64,000 nucleotides of DNA from NCBI GenBank assembly GCA_963969595.1, contig OZ018410.1, positions 26,788,913 through 26,852,912 on the forward strand, given 5' to 3'. Positions 1 through 12,000 of the stretch are shown one piece after another. Both the position numbers and the translations under genes were made by a program. This DNA comes from Neckera pumila. Lineage: Eukaryota; Streptophyta; Bryopsida; Hypnales; Neckeraceae. The first letter of the stretch is position 1. The number at the start of each line of letters is the position of its first letter. The notes beneath the pieces are model-generated. The model was not told the origin of the DNA. It saw only the letters and a list, made by a program, of their open reading frames with translations, and ran no database searches.

Positions 1-102
1 TATAAAATCTAAAATCTGGAATATGTAAAGGCATCAAAAAAATTCTATCATATCGGAAGAAATTTGGGAATGCACCAGAAACTGTCAGGAGGAGATCAGT
101 AC

Positions 103-1826
103 CACAACGATCACAATGAAAGAAATTTTTGCGGCCACCAATTCTGCATATACCACAAGCATCACAATGGTATTGCTCCTTCACTGTCTGCATACATCAA
201 ATTAACACACTATATTAGTGACCATGCCAACAAAAGACCTACATTCGGTAATTCAGAAAGTTACAGTTTGTAAAGGTAGGATTAATGTGTCATATAAAAC
301 GTGAAGCATATTTGTACTACATGCAACTGTACCCCTAAGATATCAATAATCAGAGTTCTGTTTAAGAGAAGAAAGTAGGGAATTCGCTTGGACGTAGAAA
401 ACTTCTATTGGATTGCTGTATGAAAACTTTCATGCGGCTATTCATATGAACTGGCGATTAGGTTAGAGAGCGTACTAACCTCATCATCATAGAATTTGCA
501 CCTGGCGCAGAAATAATCACCCATGCAAACACCACAATTTTCGCAAACCTGCTTTGCAACTTGCTCATGATCACAGAGCGAGCAAATGACCTGGAACATC
601 AGAAGCACAATTCTCGGCCCCTTTCAGCACTTTGCCATTATAAATTTGTGAGACCAGCAGGGATGAGATTCCATGATCATTCACTAACTTCTTCCCGGAT
701 TGACCCAGCGAAGTTTTAAAAAAAAAAGCCCAGTACGTGTATCTCAATTTAGAGACAAACAGGTGGCATTAAACCTTCAAAAACGTACCTTCTCAACACG
801 CTGCCTTGGAATTTCATGGCGCTTAGAACCGCCAAGCTCGTTGTTGTTCTGGACAAGACCCAAGAATTGTCAATGAGAAAAGCAAGCTTTCATTTGGAGA
901 AAGGCATACATATAATGAAATCCAGAGATTAAAATTGCTTCTCTGGACACCTATTTAAGACTAACTCAAAACCCTACATAGTAGAGCAGACTACTCAAAC
1001 GACAACAGCGGCCGGTCGACACCAATCTGAAGGTGCATCGACCCGTTCAAATGAAATTTAAAGTTCTGAATAGAGAAAACTTAAACCTTTGCTTCATTGT
1101 GACAATGACGACAATCAAAGATCTCATCGCAGCATGGGGCTCGAATTCGACATCGCCTTCTGTAATGCTTGCAGCTGCAGAAAGGCAATGTATAGATTGT
1201 AAAGAAAAACAGAGAAATCATGATACGCATTACCACAACAATATTCCTAATGCAGAAAGGAAGAATAAATATTATCTTGATCACTCGCAGTTCAAATTGC
1301 GATCCAATGTCATGGGCATCTTGCACTGATGATCTCATTCACCTCCTGTAGATTAAAGTTGTATTCACTGTCCACAAACCTTAACATCCCGAAGACACAG
1401 TTTCATTTACTCCGCTTTGGCGATTGAGTAATTACAACTTATTTAGCAAATTTTACTAAGCCTCTAAACTTCAATCATACCTGTGCGAAGACACCATAAG
1501 TCCATAACACCAAGACGTGTTGTGTTACTTCATAATACGAAGACGTACCAGAGCCTGAAACCTAAATAGACAGTTCACCTTCTGACAGTCTAAATTTGCT
1601 CAGAAGCGAAGCTCTTACACGCGTTAGAAAAAATTCCATCAAATTAGTCGCTAGCCTTCATCATTAGAAATTCCAAATCCCAGAACTATCTTTTTACCAC
1701 GTATTACGACAAATCAAGGAATAAGTACCCGAAATCGAATCTCCCAACGGAAAGACTATCTTCCACGTCCACCTTTAATACCAATCCCCCCTCCTCTGAC
1801 GATTCCATCCGCTCCATCGATTCCAT
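103..1826 (-). CDS. CHY zinc-finger/RING E3 ubiquitin ligase, N-terminal part (gene runs off the left edge)
   Basis: Five exons on the minus strand join in phase: 1826-1729, 1174-1087, 848-789, 590-480 and 187-103, each flanked by GT and AG. The first in-frame ATG of the exon is at 1826 ([12 protein letters not shown]). The CHY zinc finger begins across the exon 1/2 junction ([17 protein letters not shown]), then CRHCHNEAK, a HEIPR motif in exon 3, CSLCDHEQ and [19 protein letters not shown] in exon 4, and the CTCHY part [14 protein letters not shown] ... FFHCDRC in exon 5. Cys and His spacing is intact. Family knowledge: RCHY1-type ligases such as Arabidopsis MIEL1 and RZFP34/CHYR1 pair this region with a C-terminal RING and ubiquitinate transcription factors or stress regulators. 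The RING exons should lie beyond base 1, after an intron starting at 102 (phase 1). About 147 residues are visible. Which paralogue it is cannot be decided from this half. Confidence 0.93.
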
Positions 1827-2660
1827 GTCTGTAATCTCGTTTCCTTCAGGATCTCGCGTAATTGAAATGTCCCTGCAGTTAAATGAGCAAAAATTGTAAT
1901 CAATGTGACCGAAATCGGCAAGCAAGCCAGCACGAGCGCAATGATGACAAAAACAAACATCTACACCTCCCAGAAATTCACTCAACCAACCTAAAACGAC
2001 ACGAACTAAAGCCGTGAGCAATCAAACTACACTCAAAGACCACGAAAATTAATCTCCAACTAGCAGAGAAATCCGGCTCTAAAATCGCAATGAGGACCAA
2101 AGCACCGCAGAAACAACACCATAAAAGAGACGGGCAAACGTCCACTCCCAGCACCGTACGAACCTCCGTCAAGCACGCACCCGGCACAATTTACCAATGA
2201 GTCTGGCTCGCGTAAGCGAGCACGACTAATTAAGCTAACCTCACCGAATCAGAACACCTGTAAGACGGCCACTGCACAACGAAATCTTACCTTCCCCGAG
2301 AGAGAAAACTCCAATTAATTCCCTTTGAACACCCGGCGTGAATTACGTGTAAACGACGCTTCCGTCCGCACTCCACCCGAAGAGTACACTAAGCTTCTCA
2401 CCACCAACAACAAAACCCTTCCTCCTGAAACCAAGCTAGCGCATCATTCAACACCTTACGTCACGGTATGATCAACGAACGCTGGGCCCCGCTAACAATC
2501 GCCAACACTCAAATCTCTCAAACATGAAAACAGCTCAACACTCAAAAGCCCGGACCATGACGAACTCAACTGAAAATTACGAAGATGAGCCGAGTGAGCG
2601 GCGACGGCGGTGACGGATCCGAGTAGGAATGTGCATCAAGGAACGTGCATTGCAGCCTAG
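1827..2660 (-). promoter_or_regulatory. 5' UTR and probable promoter side of the CHY zinc-finger gene
   Basis: This lies upstream of the ATG at 1826 on the minus strand. A possible 5' UTR intron is suggested by a good acceptor (pyrimidine-rich, ending CTGCAG just above 1874) and a donor-like GGGAG/GTGTAG near 1967, so the ATG exon may begin about 50 bases before the start codon. I see no convincing TATA box. The GC content is higher than in the repeats to the right, as expected for a 5' UTR and proximal promoter. Confidence 0.4.
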
Positions 2661-3361
2661 CGGGTTACTGCATACGACCACTGTACAGTTACAGTACTGA
2701 TGTTGTTCTGGTTCCGTAAGCTGGCGGGCGGCGTGGATAACTTTCAAGGCGGTAAATCAGAATTTCAATTTGGCCACGTAGCCTTCACGACGCCCTTTTG
2801 GGTGGGCGCCAAACAACAAGGGCCGCGCGGCACCCGGCGTCTGGTCTAGTGACTGGTCTGGACTGGACTCTAGTCCTCTCGCGTGGTTCCCGCGGTTCCC
2901 TAGTGTAAGAGCAGCTCCAATGCAGCGACTGGATCATGCATGGAATGGCATAATGCCGGGTCTACCCAAAAAACACGTCACAATGCATACGACATGGGTC
3001 TCTTTATTTTTCCGGACCCAACAATTTTCATCCACTGCACTACATTTTAAGGAAATTTGAAGAGCCCGGAAATTCACACACAATAGCAAAGTCATAAATG
3101 TCTTCTCTTTTCAAGCCTTGTAATGTGTGTCAAGTGATTGGAGCTTCCCTTTTTGCGTAAAATATCTTTTTTTAATGTAGAATCTTTATTCTTCTTCTTT
3201 TTATATTGCAGAAAGTCAATTTGAAGTTTGGCTTGCCACCTTGCATTGGGGCCATTTTTTTCTAAAAGTTGCAGGCACGGAATGAGGTCCGCCTCCTTGC
3301 GCTTCAAAATCTAGATACTGTACATTTTTTTTGTGTTCACATTGGGCTTGCTCTAAGTTAA
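2661..3361. other. intergenic stretch, no gene seen
   Basis: A moderately GC-rich sequence up to about 2.95 kb passes into AT-rich repeat DNA. A short AGAGCAGCTCCAATGC motif at about 2908 resembles the ends of the F-family MITEs further right, but no partner end was found. No open frame with recognisable protein similarity was seen. Confidence 0.4.
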
Positions 3362-3433
3362 CACCTAATGCCCCAAGCGACCATTTTTTGCTTGCTGTCC
3401 CTATTTTTTGAGCTGCCCATTTACAGATTTTAA

Positions 3434-4354
3434 CCCCTAAAGGACCATTGTCCATTCGGGGGACAAATGGGATTTCGGGCAGGTACCTACAGGCTGAATT
3501 TTTGTTGCGATTTTCTGAAACTTTTTTTGAAGATAGAAAAACTGATAAGCTTCATGGGAATATAATTTTTTTTCAATCGGTGCTTAGGAACGAAAGTTAT
3601 GCCCAAATAAGCTCAAAACAGGGGAGAGGGGGCAGTAAAAAAATTTTGCAAAAAAATTAATTTTTTTTTTTAAATTTTCTTTCCTTATAGATTATATTTT
3701 TGCCTATTTGGGAAGCTTTGATTCATTTCATTTGGATTTTTTATGAGAAAGTTATGGACAATCTTGTTTTTCAGGCAATTAGAGCATCTTCTTGAAAAAA
3801 ATAACTTGTAGGATTCATTTTGGAATGCAATTTTTGCAATTTTTTTGAAAAAAAAAGTTCCACATGGTTTAGTTTCCTTGCTAGAATGATCTCACCATTG
3901 GAATTAGTGCATTTTAATTCCATCTAAAAGATATTAATATTTTAGATTTTCCTTCTATCTTGTACTATCTTCTATTTAACAATTTTTTTAAGAATGAAAA
4001 TTAAGTTTTTTTGAATTTCTTTTTTTTTCCTAGACTCTCAACTCAACTCTCCACTATAAAGATTTAAAGCTCAAAACTCTGTAAGGAAAAAATTTAAGTT
4101 AAAAATGTTCAAAGTCAAAAAATCTAGTCCCGCAATGTGCTGAAAATCTTGTTTTTTCCACTTTAAACACAGATATCTTGCAATCTGTGCGGTCAAAAAT
4201 TCTGAAATTTTTTGCACACATTTTCATACTAGTTAGGTATAAGATCTTATGGTTGGATGTGCAAAAAAAAAAATTCAGATTTTTTTACTCTTTGCTCTAG
4301 AAATGGAAGTTTTGAGAGTTTTTTGGCAGAAAAAAGGCCTTGGTCCTTTAGGGG
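3434..4354. mobile_element. TTAA element, family A copy 1, nested in B
   Basis: The inverted ends are CCCCTAAAGGACCA (left) and TGGTCCTTTAGGGG (right), with TTAA on both sides (3430-3433 and 4355-4358). The body is 921 bases and AT-rich. It contains GATATCTTGCAATCTGTGCG and an AAGATCTTATGGTT block shared with families B and C. The copy at 36194-37101 is the same family in reverse orientation. No coding capacity is seen, so it must depend on a transposase elsewhere. Confidence 0.85.
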
Positions 4355-4519
4355 TTAAACCATCATTTAGCAGGTCTATTAGGTTTAGGATCTTTAGGTT
4401 GGGCAGGACCAAATGTATGTTTCTTTACTATCAATCGACTTCTAGATGCCCGGGTAGATCCTAAAGAAATACCACTTCCTCATGAATTTATTATAAATCG
4501 TGATCTTTTAGCTCAGCTT
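4355..4519 (+). pseudogene. psaA: plastid psaA fragment in nuclear DNA (NUPT)
   Basis: A 165-base piece reads as chloroplast psaA (photosystem I P700 apoprotein A1). It starts at codons for LNHHLAG (TTAAACCATCATTTAGCAGG), goes on through GLGSLGWAG, and after small indels resumes at CTTCTAGATGC and GTAGATCCTAAAGAAATACC through IPLPHEF and NRDLLAQL. The family match is from knowledge of psaA, not a search. The indels break the frame, and both flanks are nuclear repeat DNA, so this is a non-functional nuclear transfer. Its first four bases are the TTAA that closes the A element. Confidence 0.88.
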
Positions 4520-5215
4520 GAGTTTTTTGAAATGTTAAATTTTTGTTTCTAGAAAATAGATTGCAATACAAATCCAATGGACGGTAGTTTCATCAAATTT
4601 CGAGGTAAGCTCCGCTTTGTGGAATTTTTGAAAGGTAAGTGGTGTAACTTAGTGTTGTTTACAGCTCGTTTTTTTGTGTTCAATTTGGGCATGGACTAAA
4701 AAGTCAGCCCACCAATATGCTTCTTGCCCACCTTATAAAGGTTAGATATACCTCGAAAAGGGCAGATCTAAGGTATTCAAGGAGAAGACAAGTGTCCCTT
4801 TTTTTTTCCTCTTGCAAATACTACTCAAATTTCAGTGACCACCGTGCATTGCAAGCTTGACCATGAATTGTAAAATTCTTAAATTGTTATGAAATTTAAT
4901 ATGTACATTTTCAACTCTCTTATCTTTTATTAAGCACAAAAGGCATCATTTCAAAATATTCTCACAAAGATATGTTCCTTCAAAGTCTGTTGCCCTGTAC
5001 TTCCATTGACCCAAGAAAAAATATAAAATAAAATTTCTCCTAAACCGTGCGGTCAAATAACCTGAAATTTTGAGGTGCTCAAAATTTCAATGTCATTTTA
5101 AAGATCCTACGGTTACATTCTATCCAATCTCAAAAAAAAATGAGCAAAAAAATTGCTCAAGTTGTTGGCAGTTTTGGCCCATTTTGAAAGAACACCCCCC
5201 TTGGGTCATTAGGGA

Positions 5216-5487
5216 TTAGGTTGTGAAAGGACGGAACGGCGGAGTGGCAGACGCCGGTTGGCGGGAGTGTGTGACAAACGTCCAGAATCGTGCGGTTGCA
5301 TCATTGCTGGGAGATAACTTAGTCGTCGAATCGTGCCGTGACGGGGAGGCCCGCGGCTCCTGCCGGCTGCTGCGGGTTCATCACGGCAGTTGCTTTTGCA
5401 ACTCTGACGATTTGAGGCATAGTCGCAAATTTTGCTTCCGAATTGCACTCCATCTATGGCATCTCTTCTCTGTTGTCCTAGCATTAA
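5216..5487. other. short GC-rich island between two TTAA elements
   Basis: About 270 bases of clearly higher GC (CGTGACGGGGAGGCCCGCGG is typical) sit between the end of B1 and the start of D1. Both strands stay open for 90-100 codons, but neither translation resembles a protein I know. It may be a gene fragment or old single-copy DNA preserved between insertions. Confidence 0.4.
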
Positions 5488-6123
5488 CCCCTAAATGCCC
5501 AAGGCACCCAAATCTGGTGTTTGCAAAATTTTGAAGATAAATAAAACCTAACCAAGTTGCTAATTTTAGTAGTTTATGTTTTTAGAAAGTTCTTCTTGAA
5601 GTCTAATTTTAGCATCAAAAATCCAATCTTGAAAATAAATGATAGTGATTTTTCTATTCAAGTTTTTGTACAAGGGTATCCATTGCAATCTTGACTTCCC
5701 GTAGTGTTGAGAGCTCTTGGAAATGAGCCTCAAGTACACTAGATCTTGGAGAAAAAATCACGTTCAAAGTTCATTCAAAAAAATTGTAGAGTAGATTTTA
5801 AGAAGCCATAAATTGATCGGGGTTATACAAGTTGGGCCCTTTAACCTCATATTTTTTTGGTCACCAACTTTTTAGATTTGACTTGTGTAAAGAAGATTGA
5901 AAGATTTTTGCACTTTTAGCACCCTCACGGTCAAACATTATAATCTTTCACTCCATAAGTAATATTGTTGTGTTTTCTTGTCCTATGAGATCTCTAACAT
6001 GTCTAGTTTGAATTTGTACGGTTACAATTCAAAAAAAATGATACAACTCATCAAAATGTTGGCATTTTGTCCAATTTAGAGCAAATTCTAGGAAGCCCAA
6101 AACAGGCCTTGGGCATTTAGGGG
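5488..6123. mobile_element. TTAA element, family D copy 1
   Basis: Perfect 18-base inverted ends, CCCCTAAATGCCCAAGGC at the left and its complement at the right, are flanked by TTAA at 5484-5487 and 6124-6127. At 636 bases it is the cleanest member of the superfamily. The internal part shares the ACGGTCAAACATTATAATCT and TTTGTACGGTT blocks with the copy ending at 36096. It is non-coding. Confidence 0.88.
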
Positions 6124-6542
6124 TTAAGGTAGGCAAGCCTATTACCACCCTAATTTGCAGTTTGAATATCTTGGGGCCAACTCCAAGAGGGGCACATATT
6201 TTTCAGAGGTGTGCGCTACAAATTAAACCCACGTGGAATCATAATTTTTCGATTAAATATTTTAATTTTTGTGAGTTTTTGAAGTGGTCTAATCTCAAAA
6301 TTACAACATTGCTTATAGACAACTGCTTATAGACAACAACCCATAACCGCCTTTCCATATATCTATTAACACTTAAGTATGTCCACCAATAAAGGATTGA
6401 CACATTATCTACTCCTTGTGGCATTATTGCACTAATTTTGTGATAAAAGTGAACGGATTTGGATGAATTTTGTGACGAAATTGGGGTCAAAAATAAGATG
6501 ATGGAAACAGGCAGTTGGCAGAAATGGACTGGTCTACCTTAG
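6124..6542. mobile_element. MITE family H, copy 1
   Basis: It matches 54122-54537 along its whole length. The ends are TTAAGGTAGGCAAGCC and GGTCTACCTTAG. In the other copy they are TTAAGGTAGACCAGCC and GGCTGGTTTACCTTA, so the inverted repeat is AAGGTAGACCAGCC. The body is about 415 bases with no coding capacity. The D1 element sits exactly on the TTAA that forms its left end. Confidence 0.75.
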
Positions 6543-8793
6543 TAGAAATATTGGCTATGTAGACTTGAGAAACATTCCTTCAAAGATCCACAACTAGTCA
6601 AGTTGGTCAATAATAGCATGTGGATCTTCTCTTGGCCTATGTTTTTATTAGTATTGCATCACCTTCATTGCTAAGGATTTGTATGTATTTAGTACTATGT
6701 AATAAACTAGTATTACAATCCTTGCAACATTGACAACAACATTTGGCTTGTAGAAAAAATAAAGTATTTTCTTTGGTTTACCATAACTAGATTTTAATTT
6801 TTAAAGGTGTGGAAACAGGGAAGTCTGATTTTGGTTGTAGCACAATAACCCTAAACTGCAAGACCAATGACCAAAAAGTTGCAAGTCAAATTCCTTCTCT
6901 CTCTGTGCTCCCACTTAGCAAATGCATATGAACATTTTTTATGTATTTTTCTAGAGATGAAATCACATTTCTCATAGAATTGAGATTTTTGGAGAATTTT
7001 GAAAAAGACATGAAGAAAAATTATACCAAATAGAAAATTATCTCGAAAGATTTCAAAATATCATCATTTGTGTATATTTTAGTGAAGAGCATCATAATAT
7101 AACCAAAAGAATTCATTGCATTCTATAAATAGAATTTAATATGCATTGAAAATACCTTCAAAGTTCATATTGCAATCAAATATCCAATTTTAGGAATTTT
7201 TTAAATTTTCAAATTGAAGTACGTGACACACTAGATGACAATCATTTCATTAGTTGGACTCAAATTCAAAAAATAATTCTTTTAATTGATAAAATTGAAA
7301 TTTAGAACACAAAATAACAAATTTTCCAAATACACTAGAATAGTGTATTTTTTTAAATCCATTTTTATTGTATCTTCTTATGTAGAAAGGTCACAAACAC
7401 CTCAATGAGGCAATTTCCAACATCATCCAAAGCAACTTCAATTCAAGCAACTTCTAGACAAGAATTAGATAAAAAAATGAATATTGGAAAATGAACCCTG
7501 CATGAAATAAGTCAATATTTGCAGAGATAATCCTTGAAAAGAAAAAGAAAAGAAAAATCCAAAGCTCCATTTGGTACCAATATCCTACAGAGGTATCTAT
7601 TATATATTAAAAAGCGTAGTAGGGTGGGTGGAGGGAGAGTAGAAGGTGGGCCCCAAAACCATTCCATTGAACCCACCCACCAGAGTTCTCTAGAAATTAA
7701 AATAATTAAATTGACAAAAAAAAACTATCATTAAGCAAGTTATGAGGTGGAATTTGTAGTGTACAAAATTTCCTCTATGATTTTGACGTCAAATTTCCTC
7801 TATGACTTTAAGGAAAAACTCATTAAAATAAATCAAGAAATAAATCAAAAGAAAAAATGCACAAATTACCAAATGTAGCCACCAAGTCTGTCATTAAGTG
7901 GTGTAGTTGGTAATTTCCTACATATTTAAGAAAATTACAATTGTTATCATAAAATGTATGAATGTAGATAGTTTTATTTTCAGTGTAGTTAACCCTAGAA
8001 CGACTCAATGGACAATAAGTATCTCATGAATGACTTTAGAGCTCCTATGAAAAGGGAAGCCAACACATTTTCATCCACAATTTTTGGAATTCAAAGTAGG
8101 TGATAGGAAAGTAAACCATGTACGTCGTCTTTTTCATTGAAGTCATTTGGACTTTCCTAGAAGGAAAAATTCAAAAAAAATGGCACATGGATATTCCAAC
8201 ACGCTTGTAGAATCTAAGAGCTTGCAGTTACAAATTTTTGAATGTGGTCATGTTTATTTTCGAAGTGTAGTATATTCAAAACATTGGGAGTGCAATTTTT
8301 TGGAGGTAGTGGACAATGGTACTAGATGTCATGGGTGTGCATTTACTGTTGAAAGAAACAATAGTGGTTTGTTGAGTTTTTCCAATCAACACATACATTG
8401 GCAAGCACATTCAAAAAGAGCAAAGGTGGCCGTGGACCCATGGCAGTTGCAAAGTTGGGCAAGTGCCTTAGGAGGGAAATTTTTGCAACTATTCATCACA
8501 ACTACAATTCTTTTTCCTAACTACCCAATGTACTCAACAAGAAGTGATCAAAAATCATATCATTTGTAGCCACTATTTATTGCATGTGTGTGAAAGATGT
8601 GTTCATATTGCAAGAATCAGGTTAGCCAAGTGCTTTTTGTGCATCATGAATACTATCATGTTGAATATTGTAGCGAATGTGGCATGGAAGGCACCTAGTG
8701 AGCAAGTGCATAGAAGCTTTAGATATATCTTCAATCAGTGAATTGGTAAGGTTTGTAGTTTCCAATTCAAGATCTAGATTCATGGAAGTCTTA
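6543..8793. other. AT-rich intergenic DNA, no recognised gene
   Basis: No exon, repeat pair or RNA gene could be supported. A plus-strand open frame of 140 codons at 8147-8569 (MDFPRRKNSKKM...) is the longest in the first 10 kb and contains several Cys and Trp residues. It has no motif I recognise, and the flanking codon use does not differ from the background, so I do not call it a gene. Confidence 0.4.
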
Positions 8794-9044
8794 CTAGTAG
8801 AGGGGATTTGGGGGCCTTGGAGGCCTTGGAGGGTTGCAAGTTACCCTACGTTCTTAGATTGCGGGAAAGCAGCTGCACTACTTGGCTGATGTGGCACAGC
8901 AACTGCCACGTCATTTTATTTTATTTTATTTTTTATATTTTTGGAAAAAAAATTCTGACAACCCGTACCGCTATTCATTGAATTGGGCCAAATTGGAGAA
9001 CAGGCCTGAAACGGACCTCCAAAGACCCCAAATCCCCTCTAATG
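8794..9044. mobile_element. MITE family E, copy 1
   Basis: The ends TAGTAGAGGGGATTTGGGGG and CCCCAAATCCCCTCTAATG form an inverted repeat. Inside is the family hallmark TGATGTGGCACAGC...TGCCACGTCA, followed by an A/T run and an AACCCGTACCGCTATTCA block. Related copies are at 25472, 38942, 39774, 44212 and 57171. Confidence 0.8.
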
Positions 9045-12000
9045 CTCATATGCTTTACTCACTTCATCATTGAGTTATTTCAATGACATACAATATAAAT
9101 TTTGATGCTCTTATGATTCATGCACATCTATTTCACTCCTTGTCTTCTTTGCCATTATTGATGTATATACATGATTTATTGTAACTGAATTGTAATTATC
9201 ATGTATATTTGGGCTTTAAATCATAAACGTTGCTCATCTGCAATGTTATGAATACCTTTTGAATGCATTTGCTTACTCTTTTTAATCCTCCCCTATTTGT
9301 GACAAACAATTTCTTAAGACAACACGGTCATCAGATACTTTTGTGCTTCTTGCTTATAGATCCCCGCCCGTCCTTCTAAGATTAAAACCAAACTGTAGAA
9401 CTAATCATCTTTTTGCCTATTCAACACTTTTTGAATTTCTTTTACAAAAAGATTTGATGAGTGTCCATGATAAAAAAAATATAGGTTTTGCAAGTAAATT
9501 TCAGGAGCCCACAATTTTTGATAACCCTTCGCATAAAAAATTACTATTTTAATTTTGTTATACTTATTTTTTGCAGTAAAAATCTTCTTTTTTGGTGAAA
9601 AAATATAAATATAAACTACTATCTCTTGAAAAAAGACAACCCTCATGCCTTCCAACCAATCCCTTCATAAAATATTATTAAAACACATACTAATATATGG
9701 TATATACTAATACATTCTTACAAATATGCATATAGGCACACAAACATAGGCACAACATATGATTTTTGATGAGCGGAAGGGAGCAAACAAAGGGTTGCGC
9801 ACATTTTTTTGTTACATTGTTACAGTGTATGCTAATGATGCCATGAAATTTGGAAAACTAAAAACTCATTTTTTTCTCGCCTTTGATGAGCCAAGATAGT
9901 ACTTTTTCTGTTTTTAGATTCATATTCCTACACTTATTTTTTACTTTGTATGCCTACAAAAATAAATGTATATCCATTGTGAGGTTGTCCCTTTTGAGGG
10001 GATACAGCATCATCACTATTAATAGGAATTTGGGTACATCTCTAAAATCGGTGTATATTTATGTGGAAGAAACAATTTTAGAACTTCTACAAAAAAAATT
10101 TTTGATCCTTTATAACTTTTGCATACAATATCCGAATGTCACATTTTTGTTGTGTTGGAACCTCCTTTCATTTGCCAACAAATTAATATGAAATTTGACC
10201 AATCTAATAATATTAACTAGGTACAATAGCAAAAAGTGGCGGTTTGAAGGGTGCCCACTTTTATTCAGGTTTGTTCTGAAGAAAAAATATTGAATTGGGT
10301 ACAAAATAAATTTACAATCCCACATGTATCTCCTTAAAGGAGTGCCACATATCCCATTATAAAAAGCAGACAAGCATTTGGTGAATAATACAAATGCTAT
10401 TAAAAAAATGAGTGAACATTTTGTAATCATTGAATTTGCACAACATTTTTTCCTCTAGCAACAACAAACTTTGCTACCATCTATAATAAACCCACAATTT
10501 CTAAGCATTTCCAATTCATCAAATAGGCTCAATCAACAAATCATTCAATCACAATATCTTTGCATTGCAACATCACTCAATGAAACAAAATTAATGTCTA
10601 AAATGACAGAAGAATAGGAAGTTGAACAAACACTGCCGAATAGAAAACATATTCACTAGACATTTGAATCTCCTTGTAAAAAACTCTCAATGGTTGTACC
10701 AAACAATTTGATAAGAAATGGTAACAAAAAAAAACTCACAATTTTGCTAGAACATGTGCTTTTAGGGATGCCTCTTTTGAGGCAATACTAGTGCTCAAAA
10801 TATTAAGTATACTTCAAAATTGTTATATCTAATGGAGGAGTTCAAATTTTCAACATAATTCAGGAATTTACAACACAAAGTAGGATTGGGTGGATATTTT
10901 TATTAAACTAAGACTACAATCTTAAAGGTTGGTGCACCCTGGCTCAAAGTAATTTTTTGCCTCCAACCCATGCTCCAACCATGTCATTGATGTAGCAATT
11001 GTCTATGCAATACATGTGCCAATTTGATCTTTATTTGATTATATTTTTTATTTGTATTTTGCAGTTACTATATTAAAAAAGATTAGATAAATCCTCAATC
11101 TTTACTTGAATGGAATTGGCAAAATGCACTAAAAAAATTCCAAAGTTTCCATATATACTCTTGTTTATTGAGATATATCACCAAATAAAAATTTGTTGTT
11201 CCAACCACGTTGTAGCATGCACTTGGCTAATTCACATGCAATTATTAGATTGACTATTGTATCTCATTCATTTAATATTTATATTAAAAAATGATTTTTT
11301 CAATAATTAGTACCTTGATTATTATGAGTTAAGATTATTTATTTTGAGCTACTTTATCTATTAATTGTCAAAAATTGTCACTTCTAATTTCTAAAGCATT
11401 GATAAAGAATGCAAGAAAAAGAATGTTTATTTCAAATGCAATTGTACAAAATTGTACTAGATTATTGTGGGAATGTGTGGATTATTCTAGAAACTCTGAA
11501 TGCACAAATTGCGAGATTATAGAATTAGAAGTCAGGACAAAAAACTTTTTTAGACCCATTGAATAGGGTCAAAAGACTTTGGTTTCTTTTGGAGTGAGAT
11601 TTTTGAATCAAACTGGTAGTTTTTTTTACAGTTGTATACTATATCACATTAGTTAAGTACATGCCAAATTTCAAATGTAAATTGGAAGGTGTTTTGCACA
11701 AGTTGCCCAAAATTGCCTGAATTACTCGAAAACTTTAAGCAACATAACTTTTAATGCGGGCACCCAAATGACCAAAAACAATTTGTTCTTCAACAGCACA
11801 AACATATCTACAACTTGTGTCACAACTTTAGAAAGATCCATCTAAATTAACTTTATAGGAACGTCCATAAATTCCAACTCTCCACTGTAGACAATAATCC
11901 TTGAGGGATCAATTTACATATTGGTATCAAGTAGTTAGGCACAAGATCGAGCTACATTCATTGGTACCATTGGTGAAGGCACAATATCTGCCTCACTTCT

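Larger units (their letters stand above)
3362..5215. mobile_element. TTAA element, family B copy 1, split by an A element and a psaA fragment
   Basis: The left end CACCTAATGCCCCAAGCGAC follows TTAA (3358-3361). The right end (...GGGTCATTAGGGA) is followed by TTAG. The sequence matches the undivided copy at 32077-32842 in the same order: the CCCAAGCGAC start, the TTTCATCAAATT block, GCATTGCAAGC, GGCATCATTTCAAAATATT and the CTCCTAAACC block. The match is interrupted between about 3430 and 4525, where the A element and plastid DNA sit. It is non-coding and has no transposase. Confidence 0.8.

Noticed and set aside
3430..4358. CCCCTAAA and TTTAGGGG resembling the plant telomere repeat
   Set aside because: Each occurs once per element end in inverted orientation and is followed by family-specific bases. 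There is no tandem CCCTAAA array, so these are transposon ends.
4355..4519. psaA match considered as true plastid sequence
   Set aside because: It is only about 165 bases, has frame-breaking indels and is surrounded by nuclear repeats.
8147..8569. 140-codon plus-strand frame
   Set aside because: No known domain, background base composition and no splice or promoter context. Length alone is not enough in 64 kb.
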